A stretch of 64,000 nt of DNA from Phycisphaerae bacterium (GCA_035275405.1 DATEMU010000003.1:1054001-1118000); one strand, 5' to 3'; shown: positions 54,884 to 63,938, numbered from the stretch's first letter. Numbers and translations are program-made. The notes: generated by a model not told the origin, from the letters alone.

Positions 54884-55642
54884 CTAAGGACGCAGTGACC
54901 CGCGAAGAATGTGCCCGCAGGGTTCGAAGCCGGCCTTCTGCAGGGTCCTGCGAGAGGCAAAGTTGTCCGTATTGCATCGCGCGGCAGGGACATGGCCCCC
55001 TTCGTAGCAGACCTTCTTTAGTTCCTGAACGAGGTAGGCGCCGAGACCGCGGCGGCGGAAAGGCTCCGCGACTTTCATGAAGATGTCGCCGTAGGGCGGG
55101 TTGTAGTGAAAGAGGATTCCGCCGGCGGCGGCGAGCGAGCCATCGAGCGTGACCACCCAATTTGCGTGAGGGTCCATTTCGTGCGCAGACAACTGCGCGG
55201 CATCGTCGGGGACGGCGGGGCGAAAGACCGCGTTGGGGATGGCCAAGGCTGTCGTCGCCTTGTCGTGAAAGAGAATTTTTTCGCTGGTCACGTCGTTGGC
55301 GTATGTGTGCAGCATGACGGTCAGTAGGACGTCGTTGGTCTGCGTTTCGATGGCGACGGCCTCCGACGCCGCCAAGTATGCCTCGAAGATTTCGAAGATG
55401 CGCGAGCGATGTTCCGGAAGGATGTAGAACTCGAAGATGGTGGGCTTGCCTTGCCACGGTCCGCCGATGGCGACGGCGCCATACCCGACCGTCTCGCCGC
55501 CCGCCGACAAGAGGTAGGGCTGCGTCCATCCCGCGCGGGAATGAAGCGAGTCGTGGATGATCTGGCAGTTCATCTCGCGACGGTAGGATTCTCGCAGCGG
55601 CGATATGTCGTCAACAGAGATCGCCTCTACAGTGATGTCCAT
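54884..55642 (-). CDS. GNAT-family acetyltransferase
   Basis: 252 residues. The C-terminal half has the acetyl-CoA loop RRRGLGAYLVQELKK (about 194-208), followed by NTDNFASRRTLQKAGFEPCG, the usual GNAT closing element. The N-terminal half (SPLRESYRREMNCQIIHDSLHSR, YGAVAIGGPWQGKPTIFEFYILPEHRS) is another GNAT-like fold, so the protein may be a pseudo-dimer. Substrate unknown; convergent with the SpoIIE gene. Confidence 0.85.
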   Translation of the reverse strand: MDITVEAISVDDISPLRESYRREMNCQIIHDSLHSRAGWTQPYLLSAGGETVGYGAVAIGGPWQGKPTIFEFYILPEHRSRIFEIFEAYLAASEAVAIETQTNDVLLTVMLHTYANDVTSEKILFHDKATTALAIPNAVFRPAVPDDAAQLSAHEMDPHANWVVTLDGSLAAAGGILFHYNPPYGDIFMKVAEPFRRRGLGAYLVQELKKVCYEGGHVPAARCNTDNFASRRTLQKAGFEPCGHILRGSLRP

Positions 55643-55794
55643 GACGTACAGTAGTTAGGCTTGTTAGATTCCGATCGACGAGTTTGGACACACGCACGCT
55701 GAAGCTACGCGCGGCGCTCCCTTACGGTCGCGGCTCTGATTTGACGGCATTCTGTCGACAGGGGCGCCGGCTGGTACTCGAACCCTCACCCCGG

Positions 55795-55817
55795 CCCTCT
55801 CCCTAAGAGGGAGAGGG
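55795..55817. repeat. CCCTCTCCC hairpin repeat, copy 2
   Basis: CCCTCTCCC (55795-55803) and GGGAGAGGG (55809-55817) pair perfectly. It begins two bases after the stop of the FlgT-like gene, in the same position and orientation relative to the gene as copy 1 at 38863. Confidence 0.7.
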
Positions 55818-55819
55818 AG

Positions 55820-56983
55820 CTACTTGATCTTGCACACGATCGTCTTGGCCTTCTGATCCTCGATGTCCAGCTCGAAGCCTTCGAACTTGGCCTCGGCCAG
55901 GTGCTCGGTGAAGGTCTCGGCGGTCATGTTGGTCTGGACGGTGAACTTCACGACGCCCTTGACGCCGTCCTTGACGATTTCCTCGACGCCGGGGATTTCC
56001 TGGAGCGCCTTTTTGATGGCGATGCCCTGCTTGATGTCCGCGACGTTGCCGATTTCGATGATGATGTCGCCGACGCCGCCGGCCGTGCCGCGGGTCCAGG
56101 ACTCGAGCAGGTCATAGACGCTGGCATCGGCGAGTTTTTGACCTGTCTTTTCCAGTGTCTGGCGACCGCCGGCCGGGCCGGGGACGCGTGAGCCGCCGCG
56201 GACGCCGGTCATGGTGTTGGTGAAGATCGCATCGGCCGTCTCGGTCCAGAAGCCCTGAATCGTGACGTCGGTCTCCCACATATTGAGGTTGATGCCCGCG
56301 GCCGTCGTCTGCTCGGGGCCGGAGGCGCGGGAGACGCCCTTGATATAGACCTGCGCGCCGTAGTTCATGGCGAGGGCCTTGAGCGCGGACATGTCGCCTT
56401 CCGCGGTCGCGACTTCGGCCTTCTTGCGGTCGATCTCTTTCATCTGACCGGAGTTGACGACCTTGAAGCCGAGTTTGAGTAGCTTGCGCTCGATGGCGGC
56501 GCCGAGGATGCTGTCCAATTGAATGATCTCGCGGTTTTCCTCGACGCGCGTCACGTCGTGGATGATCTCGGTGAAGATGATCATGATCTTGGGGCGGCCG
56601 AGCTGTTTGAGGAGGATGGCAACTTCGCCCCATGTGGCGTCCAGGAGCTTCTTGCTGACCTTTGCTTCGATCTGAACGGTGGTGACGCCTTGGGCGGTGT
56701 TCTTGCTGAGGATCTTATGGTCCGTAACGATCCCGTTGGCGCGGGAGAGGACGACGTCGTATTCCAAAGCGTAATCTTTGGACTGCGACTTGCTGAAGAT
56801 CTCGTTCTTGCCCCCTGTCTCGATGGCGCGGCGGAGGGCGTCTTTGACGGCGCTGTCTTCGTCGATGCCCTGGCCCTGGACCTTGACGACGACGATGTCG
56901 TCATCCGCGCGCGCGGCCGGTGCGGCGAAAAGAATCAGCGCAAAGGCGGGCACAATGAACGCAATTGGGAATCGAAGTGTCAT
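55820..56983 (-). CDS. Exported FlgT-N-like protein
   Basis: 387 residues from ATG 56983, preceded by GGAGG. A signal peptide (ending ARA) precedes DDIVVVKVQGQGIDEDSAVKDALRRAIETGGKNEI, the N-terminal module found in FlgT-like and LPP20-like exported proteins. Then AILLKQLGRPKIMIIFTEIIHD and LGAAIERKLLKLGFKVVNSGQMKEIDRKK form a segment like the CsgG-fold middle part, and a C-terminal module repeats VGDIIIEIGNVADIKQGI and IVKDGVKGVVKFTVQTNM. Function unclear; probably envelope-associated. Confidence 0.75.
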   Translation of the reverse strand: MTLRFPIAFIVPAFALILFAAPAARADDDIVVVKVQGQGIDEDSAVKDALRRAIETGGKNEIFSKSQSKDYALEYDVVLSRANGIVTDHKILSKNTAQGVTTVQIEAKVSKKLLDATWGEVAILLKQLGRPKIMIIFTEIIHDVTRVEENREIIQLDSILGAAIERKLLKLGFKVVNSGQMKEIDRKKAEVATAEGDMSALKALAMNYGAQVYIKGVSRASGPEQTTAAGINLNMWETDVTIQGFWTETADAIFTNTMTGVRGGSRVPGPAGGRQTLEKTGQKLADASVYDLLESWTRGTAGGVGDIIIEIGNVADIKQGIAIKKALQEIPGVEEIVKDGVKGVVKFTVQTNMTAETFTEHLAEAKFEGFELDIEDQKAKTIVCKIK

Positions 56984-57156
56984 GGGTATCCTCCGTTGAT
57001 GATTCGCTGGAGACATCGCCCGCGCGATGTCTACGGAGGATTCTGGGAGTGGGAATGGCCGAGGTCAAGCGGCGGAAACCCTGGGAAGGGGGCCCCGCAA
57101 CGAATCAGCGGCTGTGTGGCCGCGCTCCCACCAAGGACAAAAAGGCGTTGCTAAAG

Positions 57157-57411
57157 CTAATCGTCGTGATCGTCGCCATCCCAGTCATGGTCGTCGTGGC
57201 CATCCCAATCGTCATCGTGATCGTCATGATGATTATCTCCATCAGTGACGAAGATGATGTTCACGTTGTCGACGATGCCGCTGAGTTGATCAAGCGTCGC
57301 CTGGTCGAGGGTGACGGAACAGGTACTGGTCTGAAAGACACTGGCGGCAAACGCGACCGCCATGCCCGAGGAAATCAACCGCCGCTTACCTGCTAACTTG
57401 AGAATCGTCAT
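57157..57411 (-). CDS. Tiny exported protein with His/Asp-rich tail, paralogue A
   Basis: 84 residues. Signal sequence ends about FQTSTC, and the mature start CSVTLDQATLDQL resembles the paralogue at 57713 (CTVNVDENLLQSL). The C-terminal 24 residues consist almost only of His, Asp, Trp and Gly, a likely metal-binding or disordered tail. An ATCGTCATCG-type repeat encodes it. Its upstream sequence shares CTCGCAATGGAG with the paralogue. Confidence 0.65.
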   Translation of the reverse strand: MTILKLAGKRRLISSGMAVAFAASVFQTSTCSVTLDQATLDQLSGIVDNVNIIFVTDGDNHHDDHDDDWDGHDDHDWDGDDHDD

Positions 57412-57623
57412 GGGCCATCACTCCATTGCGAGGAAGGACTCAAAAATACGCAGCATGCCCCGGATCCACCTGACACTTTGCCTAAGAACGTCAGATGCAC
57501 TACGTCACGCTCATCGTAGCGGCGCGCCGTTTCACTGACAAACAGATTGACGACGATTTGAATCCGATTGGCTTCCGCCAGAGGAGAGGCATCGCACCCG
57601 CGAGCGCGGCTGATCCAAGGCAT

Positions 57624-57650
57624 GTAGAAAGGAAGGGGCCGTGCGGCCCC
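57624..57650 (-). terminator. Terminator of the 57713 gene
   Basis: GGGGCC and GGCCCC (57635-57650) form a hairpin with loop GTGC; on the minus strand it is followed by TTCCTTTCT. It lies just after the stop of the gene at 57713-57970. Confidence 0.75.
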
Positions 57651-57712
57651 GGCACACTGGGCGCCGAAGCGGCACGGCCGGGGAGGAAGCCGTGGGTCCA
57701 AGGCGGCTTGTG

Positions 57713-57970
57713 TCAAACCGGATCGTCGGGGCTGTCGTCGGTGTCGCCGGCATCGGGTTCGTCGGCGACGTCGTCCTGGTCAGGACCGTGGTTATTGAAG
57801 TGAAAATTTCCCTGCACACTTCCATTTTCCAGTAGGGAAGTGAGCGATTGGAGAAGATTCTCATCCACATTCACCGTACAACCGCCACCCTGGGCGACGC
57901 CCGTAAAGAGGGTTGCCGACAGGGCCACCGCCATCGCCTTGCGGGCGCGCGCGAACTTCTTGGTAACCAT
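57713..57970 (-). CDS. Tiny exported acidic protein, paralogue B
   Basis: 85 residues. A basic N-terminus and hydrophobic core end in VAQGGGC; the mature start CTVNVDENLLQSLTSLLEN is like paralogue A. The C-terminus is Asp-rich (NNHGPDQDDVADEPDAGDTDDSPDD). Both paralogues lie in tandem on the same strand; a duplication is inferred from the Cys-Val-Asp-x-x-Leu pattern and shared upstream block. Confidence 0.62.
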   Translation of the reverse strand: MVTKKFARARKAMAVALSATLFTGVAQGGGCTVNVDENLLQSLTSLLENGSVQGNFHFNNHGPDQDDVADEPDAGDTDDSPDDPV

Positions 57971-58186
57971 ACTCGATGCTCCATTGCGAGGATGTTTGGA
58001 AAAGGCGCGAGCCGCTCCGCCTGGCGTGCTCGTTTACGTGAGTAAAACGTAAGATTGGCCGGCGATCCGGGCAAATCAGGTAGATTGGTTATTGACCGGC
58101 CGCGCGGTTAGCGGTCGGGGTGTCGCTGGTGTCGACGGCGGCAAGGGATAAGATATCGGCCGATACCTTTCCCGGAGGTCCTGATT

Positions 58187-58756
58187 ATGCCGTATGACGA
58201 GATTGAGTTTGAGGCCGAGGATGCCATGGACAAGGCGGTGAAGTTCCTGAAGAACGAGTACCGCGGGGTACGCACGGGCCGCGCGTCACCGGGGCTTGTC
58301 GAGCATGTGAAGGTCAAGGTGTCGGCGTACGGCGACACGGCGATGGAACTCAAGGCGCTGGCGACGATCACGACGCCGGATGCCAGCCTGATCCTCGTCA
58401 AGCCGTTCGACCCGACGACGTTAAAGGACATTGAGCGCGGAATCCAGGAGGCGGACGTCGGCATCAATCCGCAGTCGGACGGAAAGGTGATCCGGCTGCC
58501 CGTGCCGGCGCTGTCGGGCGAGCGTCGGCAGCAGATCGCCGGGCAGGTCAAGAAGATGGCCGAGGCGCAGAAGGTCGCGCTGCGCAATGCCCGGCGGGAC
58601 GCGATTCAAAAGATCGACGCGGAAAAAAAGGCGGGCGATATGCCGGAAGATGCCGCCAAGAAGGGCCACGAGGACATCGACAAGCTGACCAAGAAATATG
58701 AGGCGATGCTCGACGAGCTGATGAACGCGAAGACGAAGGAAGTGACGGCCGTTTAA
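58187..58756 (+). CDS. frr: Ribosome recycling factor
   Basis: 189 residues. The three-helix/beta-sandwich layout of RRF: VKFLKNEYRGVRTGRASPGLVEHV, LATITTPDASLILVKPFD, IERGIQEADVGINPQSDGKVIRLPVPALSGERRQQI, and the closing helix RRDAIQKIDAEKKAG..KKYEAMLDELMNAKTKEV. It splits post-termination ribosomes with EF-G. tsf, pyrH and rpsB, usually next to it, are absent. Confidence 0.97.
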   Translation: MPYDEIEFEAEDAMDKAVKFLKNEYRGVRTGRASPGLVEHVKVKVSAYGDTAMELKALATITTPDASLILVKPFDPTTLKDIERGIQEADVGINPQSDGKVIRLPVPALSGERRQQIAGQVKKMAEAQKVALRNARRDAIQKIDAEKKAGDMPEDAAKKGHEDIDKLTKKYEAMLDELMNAKTKEVTAV

Positions 58757-58856
58757 GTTCGGCCGCGATTACAAAAATCGCCTATTCTTCTACGGCCCAT
58801 TTCAGTCGCTACGACTATCATTCCACCATACGACGGTGGTCGGTCTGGAGATAACC

Positions 58857-59549
58857 ATGTTCTTTTTTGATCCGATGTATTTGTTATTCCTGGCGCCGGG
58901 CCTTTTGCTGGCCTTGTGGGCACAGGCCAAAGTCAAGTCCGCCTATCACCAGGCCGGGCAATATCGAGCACGGAGCGGGCTTTCGGGGGCCGAATGTGCC
59001 GAGCAGATTCTGGATTCGCACGGGATTCGGGATGTGATCGTTGAGCAGACGCCGTCCATGTTGGGGGACCATTACGATCCACGAAATCGCGTGCTGCGGC
59101 TCAGCCCCGATGTCTATGAAGGTCGCACCCTGGCGTCTCTGGGAATTGCGGCGCACGAAGTCGGTCATGCGATTCAACACGCTACCCACTACACGCCGCT
59201 TGCTCTACGATCGGGCCTGGTTCCTGTCGCGGCTTACGGCCCACAACTTGCGTATCTGCTGATCATCGCGGGTATAGTCGTTTCCTCTTTTCGACCGCTG
59301 GCGTTCGTCGGTTTAGCCATTTTTGGCGTGTCGGTCCTTTGCACGCTGGTGACGCTGCCTGTCGAGTTCAATGCCTCGCGTCGGGCCCGGGCGATTCTGA
59401 CAACGCAGGGGATGGTGACGCACGAGGAAGATGCCATCGTCGGCAAAGTGCTGAACGCCGCCGCACTGACTTATGTCGCCGCGGCGATCACAGCGCTACT
59501 CACTTTTCTTTATTACGCTTCGTTGGTCATGGGGCGGCGGAACAATTAG
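58857..59549 (+). CDS. Zinc metallopeptidase, YugP-like
   Basis: 230 residues from ATG 58857, with GGAG seven bases upstream. The family pattern is complete: N-terminal membrane helix (FDPMYLLFLAPGLLLALWAQ), then TPSMLGDHYDPRNRVLRLSPDVYEGRTLASLGIAAHEVGHAIQHA, with HEVGH as the zinc motif, further hydrophobic helices, and VTLPVEFNASRRARAIL with the Glu usually found there. It is an integral membrane protease; substrate unknown. Confidence 0.9.
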   Translation: MFFFDPMYLLFLAPGLLLALWAQAKVKSAYHQAGQYRARSGLSGAECAEQILDSHGIRDVIVEQTPSMLGDHYDPRNRVLRLSPDVYEGRTLASLGIAAHEVGHAIQHATHYTPLALRSGLVPVAAYGPQLAYLLIIAGIVVSSFRPLAFVGLAIFGVSVLCTLVTLPVEFNASRRARAILTTQGMVTHEEDAIVGKVLNAAALTYVAAAITALLTFLYYASLVMGRRNN

Positions 59550-59669
59550 GGTCGAACAGTGCCCTTTGACCGCCTACGGGGCCGTTTTCTTCCTAACTAT
59601 CTATAATCAAAGTGTTTAGGCATAATCTCGGGCGTCGTTCGTCCGTGCCAATATGACCAAGTGAAAGTA

Positions 59670-59699
59670 TTGACTTACGACGGCGATTTCGGTTATTAT
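59670..59699 (+). promoter_or_regulatory. Candidate promoter of the PEP-CTERM gene
   Basis: TTGACT (59670-59675) and TATTAT (59694-59699) with an 18-base spacer, each one mismatch from consensus, pointing toward the gene at 59803. The leader would be about 95 bases. Confidence 0.5.
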
Positions 59700-59802
59700 C
59701 ACTCGATAATGGTTGCGCGAGGTCTTATCCCGCGCAGCGAGTGGCAATAGGAAAGAAGCGGCCCGGCTGTCCTCAGTGCGGCTTGGCATGGGAAGGGAAT
59801 GC

Positions 59803-60501
59803 ATGAAGCTCTCAAGATACTTAAGCCTTATCGCAGGCGTTTCGTTGAGTTGGTCCAGCGCCGTTCAGGCGTTTCCGACCATCACTCAGACGATCCCGTT
59901 TGGTCCGGAAATTCCGGACTACGATGCGACACTGACGTTTAACCAGTTCAACGGCAACCTTGTTGATCTCGTTTCGGTCGAGGTCTCGCTCGAATTGAAC
60001 GTGGATGGCGGCATTTTGATTATCGATAACGACTCGCCGAATCCCGCCCACGTGGACGCCCACATCGGCGCGGAAGGCGCCATTTCCTCGGTGGATGTCG
60101 GCCTGCTGGCGTGTCCGTTTATCCCGGTCGTCGGAATGGTCACCGCGGAGACGATTGCTTCCTTCGACTTGGATCCCAATATCGGCGACGGCGCTAACGA
60201 CTTTGATCCCACCCCTCCGGACGGCGCCCAGCTCAACGGCGGTGCCGCGACGGATAGCGACAGCGGATTTGTATGTAGCACGTTTTGGGCCGGCTACGTT
60301 GGCGCGGGGACCTTTGACGTCCTCGCCAATATTGATCAGTTCTTCGACTATGGCGCGGTCAGCGGCGTTGAAATCGGCTATACGCCGGTGGTTGCCGATG
60401 GATCGGTCACGGTCGTTTACGAGTTTGTTCCCGAGCCATCGACCCTGGCGCTCCTCGCACTGAGCGGACTCGGCCTGATTCGAAGGCGTAGGACCGCTTA
60501 A
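59803..60501 (+). CDS. PEP-CTERM sorted exported protein
   Basis: 232 residues from ATG 59803 with GGAAGG just before it. Signal peptide (ending VQA), a beta-sandwich-like middle (choice-of-anchor type, DYDATLTFNQFNGNLVDLVSVEVSLEL, IDNDSPNPAHVDAHIGAEG), and the C-terminal sorting signal VPEPSTLALLALSGLGLIRRRR. The PEP motif, hydrophobic stretch and Arg cluster are recognised by exosortase, which links the protein to the surface. An exosortase gene is not in the window. Terminator at 60539. Confidence 0.9.
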   Translation: MKLSRYLSLIAGVSLSWSSAVQAFPTITQTIPFGPEIPDYDATLTFNQFNGNLVDLVSVEVSLELNVDGGILIIDNDSPNPAHVDAHIGAEGAISSVDVGLLACPFIPVVGMVTAETIASFDLDPNIGDGANDFDPTPPDGAQLNGGAATDSDSGFVCSTFWAGYVGAGTFDVLANIDQFFDYGAVSGVEIGYTPVVADGSVTVVYEFVPEPSTLALLALSGLGLIRRRRTA

Positions 60502-60538
60502 CGAAGTGCTGGTCGCCCCGGCTGTTGTTTGCAATCCA

Positions 60539-60577
60539 AGCCTCCGATCGCAAAACGATCGGGGGCTTTTCTGTTTC
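60539..60577 (+). terminator. Rho-independent terminator
   Basis: AGCCTCCGATCG (60539-60550) pairs with CGATCGGGGGCT (60556-60567) with one G:U pair, followed by TTTTCTGTTTC. It ends the PEP-CTERM gene's transcript. Confidence 0.88.
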
Positions 60578-60806
60578 TGACGTACAAAATCCAAATCTGC
60601 TCGTCAAATCTTTGTCGCCTGCAGGCTCCCAATCCTCCATTTTCTTGGCGTTACGAAAACCAATGTGTTATGATAAGCGGCGGATCGGGAAACGCCGTTG
60701 GTCGGCACTTGTTTGAGGGGAAAGCCAGCGGAAGCCTCAAACAACCAAATTAAATCCCCTGTAGTGACTCCGCGACGTCTGCGCCCCTGCCCACGAGGGT
60801 TGCAAC
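60578..60806. other. Gap between the terminator and the Kelch gene
   Basis: Together with the terminator, the gap after the PEP-CTERM gene is about 305 bases. No gene is seen; the promoter of the Kelch-protein gene is expected here but not evident. Confidence 0.45.
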
Positions 60807-62162
60807 TTGTTTGATTCGACGTCAATTCAGGTCCAGCCGGGCCGCCCGGCCAGGCCGCGCGCGGCGATATTCGCACTCTGCACCATCCTCGCAATGACGG
60901 GCAATACGCGGGCGTCGGCGCAATGCACCGGCGTCTGGACCGGTTCGCCGGGACCGGCGCCTTCCGCACGCAACTATCACGCCATGGCCTATGACGCGGC
61001 CCGCGGACGGACGGTCTTGTTCGGTGGCCAGAACGCCGGAGGTAATCTTGCGGACACATGGGAATGGGATGGGTCCGCGTGGGCCTTGGTCGCGACGACC
61101 GGCCCGGCGGCGCGCTCGCTGCACGCGATGACCTACGACAGCGTCCGAGGAAAGGTGGTGCTGTTCGGCGGTTTTGGATTCAGCTTCCGCCGCGATACCT
61201 GGGAATGGGACGGTGTCGCGTGGGTGCAGAAATCCAATACGGGTCCGACCGCCCGATTCCTGCCCGGCCTGGCATTTGACGCGGTTCGGGGCAAAGTCGT
61301 GCTCTTTGGCGGTTTTGACGGCCTTTCCAAGGCCGACACGTGGGAATGGAACGGTACGACGTGGACGCAGGTGATCGCCCCGGGCCCCAGCGCCCGGTAT
61401 GCGCTTCCGTTGGCGTTCGACGAGGCCCGCTCACGGATCGTTCTCTTCGGAGGATTGGAGGCCGGCACCACGCCGCGCGGGGACACGTGGGAGTTCAACG
61501 GGACTTCGTGGGTCCTGGTCTGCGGATCGGGGCCGAGCCCGCGCTACGGACACATGATGTGCTTTGATTCACTACGCGGCCGAATGATGGTGTTCGGCGG
61601 AACGGACGGGGTCCCAAAGAACGACACATGGGAAGCGAATGGCGCGATCTGGAACTGGGTCACGAGTTCCGGACCGACGGCGAGATATTCCGGGGCGGTG
61701 GCGTTCGACATTGATCGACAAGAGGCGTTCTTGTTTGGCGGCACTCCCGGCACCGGGTTTTTGGGAGATGCCTGGCGCTACAAAGGCCCGGGACCGCCGA
61801 CGATCATCAACAGTCCGCTGGGCGTGGCCGTCAACGTGGGCCAGATGGCATCATTCACGGCATCCGCGACCGGCAACGGGCCATTCTCGTGGCAATGGCG
61901 GGCAAACGGCGTCAATTTGGCAAACGTCGGACCCTATTCCGGCGTCAATACACATACGCTGACCATCAATCCGATCACCATGGCAGAGGTCGCGGCGTAT
62001 GATTGCGTAGTCGCGAATTCGTGCGGTAGCGTGCGCAGCAACCCGGCGGCCCCACAGGTAATACCATGCGTGGGCGATCTCAACGGCGATCTGCTGATCG
62101 ACGGGCAGGACACGCAGATTCTGGTTGATATGATGCTGCTGACCAACGGGGTTTGTCCGTAG
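60807..62162 (+). CDS. Exported Kelch-type propeller protein with Ig-like and dockerin-like ends
   Basis: 451 residues if it starts at TTG 60807 (GAGGG upstream); ATG 60894 would cut the signal peptide. Six Kelch blades of about 54 residues, each carrying x-DTWEW-[DN]-G and VLFGG (for example ADTWEWDGSAW, RRDTWEWDGVAW, KADTWEWNGTTW), form a propeller at about 45-325. Then an Ig-like part (SPLGVAVNVGQMASFTASATGNG, SWQWRANGVNL). The end GDLNGDLLIDGQDTQILVDMML is a single dockerin-like calcium motif. Extracellular; ligand unknown. Confidence 0.82.
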   Translation: MFDSTSIQVQPGRPARPRAAIFALCTILAMTGNTRASAQCTGVWTGSPGPAPSARNYHAMAYDAARGRTVLFGGQNAGGNLADTWEWDGSAWALVATTGPAARSLHAMTYDSVRGKVVLFGGFGFSFRRDTWEWDGVAWVQKSNTGPTARFLPGLAFDAVRGKVVLFGGFDGLSKADTWEWNGTTWTQVIAPGPSARYALPLAFDEARSRIVLFGGLEAGTTPRGDTWEFNGTSWVLVCGSGPSPRYGHMMCFDSLRGRMMVFGGTDGVPKNDTWEANGAIWNWVTSSGPTARYSGAVAFDIDRQEAFLFGGTPGTGFLGDAWRYKGPGPPTIINSPLGVAVNVGQMASFTASATGNGPFSWQWRANGVNLANVGPYSGVNTHTLTINPITMAEVAAYDCVVANSCGSVRSNPAAPQVIPCVGDLNGDLLIDGQDTQILVDMMLLTNGVCP

Positions 62163-62234
62163 TATCGCAGTGACATGCCGCAGCTTCCATCCGCCGCGCG
62201 GGCGGGAAAGAACCATTCCAGAAGGGAGCAAATA

Positions 62235-63896
62235 ATGTCCGCGAAAAAATCAATCATCGCCGTCATCGTCCTCTTTAGCACGACCCACGCCGCGGCGGTC
62301 GACCTGCAAGTCGTCTCGGTCTCTCCCTCGCGGCACGCGCTGACCGCCCCGCTGAACACGCCGATCAGCATTACCTTCGATCGGGCGGTCTCGCCGCCTT
62401 CCATCACTCCAAACAGCTTTCGCGTCGCGGGCCGATGGAGCGGGCCGATGTCCGGCACATTCAGTTTTTCCAACGGAGATCAGACCGTGACCTTTACGCC
62501 GCAGGCGGGGGGTTCGTACTCTGCCGGCGAGATCGTCTACGTTAATCTCTCGACGGGCATCCTGGCCGCGGACACCGCGCCGCTCCGGCCCGGCGGATAC
62601 GCCTATCAGTTCTGGACGGTCGCTGCGCCGGCAGCCCGGGAGTTCAATTCGATCGCCGTCATGTCCAACCGAACTCCTCCGGGCACCTCGAACACAAGAA
62701 TCTACGGCGCGATGGGCGCCGACCTGAACAACGACGGCTACCTCGATCTCACCACCGTGAATGAAGACAGCCACGACCTCCGCGTCTTCATGAACAAGGC
62801 CGACGGAACCGGCCTATACGACCCCTTCCTCACGCCGCCCCTGCCGATCGGCGTGGAGGCCAGCCCGAACGAGCCCGGCGATTTCAACAACGACGGGTTC
62901 GTGGACATCGCGGCGGCGGCTTCTTCCTCCCACAGTGCGTGGATCGCCCTGAGTGACGGCGACGGCACCTTCTCGCCCGCCCAGGAAGTCGCCGTCGGTA
63001 ACACTCCGCACGGTCTCGCCGTGCTCGACGTGGACGGCGACGCCGATCTGGACATCGCCGTCACCAACACCGGGTCGGGCAACGTCGCGCTGATGATCAA
63101 CAACGGAAGCGGTGTGTTCGGTCCGGCCACCTTTTTCGAGGGCGGGGGCTCCAACGAATACGGCCTGATTTCCGCGGACATGAACAACGACGGTCTCTAC
63201 GATCTTGTCGTCGGGGCGCAAGGCTCCCACACGTTGATTGTCCACCTCGGCAATGGCAACGGCACGTTCACGCCGCAGCCCCCGACGTCGGCGGGCGGGG
63301 CCGTCTGGATGCTGGCCGGCGGCGACGTGAACGCCGATGGCAACATGGACGTCACCGCGGCCAACAGCTACAGCCAGAACGGCGCGATCGCCCTTGGCAA
63401 TGGCGCCGGCGGGCTGGGCGCGCCGATCATTGCAGCAATATCCATCCATTGCATCGCCACCGATCTGGGCGACCTCGACGGAGACGGCGATCTAGATTGG
63501 GTGCTGTCGAGCTTCTCCGGAGGCTTCTGGCGTCTCTATACGAATAATGGGGCGGGCGCCTTTACGTCCGATCAGGACTTCGACGCAGTGTCTAATCCGT
63601 CTTGTGCCATCATGCTCGATATCGACAACGACCGCGATCTGGACTTGGTCTTGACCGATGAGATTGCCGATCTCGTCAACGTATGGAAGAACCGCGGGCC
63701 GGCGGTCAAGGGTGACATGAACTGCGACGGACGAAACGATGGGATGGACGTTGGCGCGTTTACTCTGGCGCTGCTGAATCCCGCCGCCTACAACGTGGCC
63801 TATCCTCACTGCCTGATTGAAAACGCGGACGCGGACCTGAATACGATTATCAATACGGGCGACATCTTGCCGTTTGTGCAGTTGCTGGTCGAGTGA
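62235..63896 (+). CDS. Exported FG-GAP/VCBS repeat protein with dockerin-like C-terminus
   Basis: 553 residues from ATG 62235 with AAGGGAG upstream. Signal peptide (ending AAA), then an SbsA-type Ig-like domain (about 25-120, SPSRHALTAPLNTPISITFDRAV). Seven FG-GAP-like blades follow with calcium sites DLNNDGYLD, DFNNDGFVD, DVDGDADLD, DMNNDGLYD, DVNADGNMD, DLDGDGDLD and DIDNDRDLD. The C-terminus has GDMNCDGRNDGMDVGAF and ENADADLNTIINTGDI, a two-repeat dockerin-like module. Likely surface- or matrix-associated. Confidence 0.86.
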   Translation: MSAKKSIIAVIVLFSTTHAAAVDLQVVSVSPSRHALTAPLNTPISITFDRAVSPPSITPNSFRVAGRWSGPMSGTFSFSNGDQTVTFTPQAGGSYSAGEIVYVNLSTGILAADTAPLRPGGYAYQFWTVAAPAAREFNSIAVMSNRTPPGTSNTRIYGAMGADLNNDGYLDLTTVNEDSHDLRVFMNKADGTGLYDPFLTPPLPIGVEASPNEPGDFNNDGFVDIAAAASSSHSAWIALSDGDGTFSPAQEVAVGNTPHGLAVLDVDGDADLDIAVTNTGSGNVALMINNGSGVFGPATFFEGGGSNEYGLISADMNNDGLYDLVVGAQGSHTLIVHLGNGNGTFTPQPPTSAGGAVWMLAGGDVNADGNMDVTAANSYSQNGAIALGNGAGGLGAPIIAAISIHCIATDLGDLDGDGDLDWVLSSFSGGFWRLYTNNGAGAFTSDQDFDAVSNPSCAIMLDIDNDRDLDLVLTDEIADLVNVWKNRGPAVKGDMNCDGRNDGMDVGAFTLALLNPAAYNVAYPHCLIENADADLNTIINTGDILPFVQLLVE

Positions 63897-63938
63897 CCCG
63901 GGGGATGCGGCCGGGCGCGGTTGTGATTTTTTTGTCGC

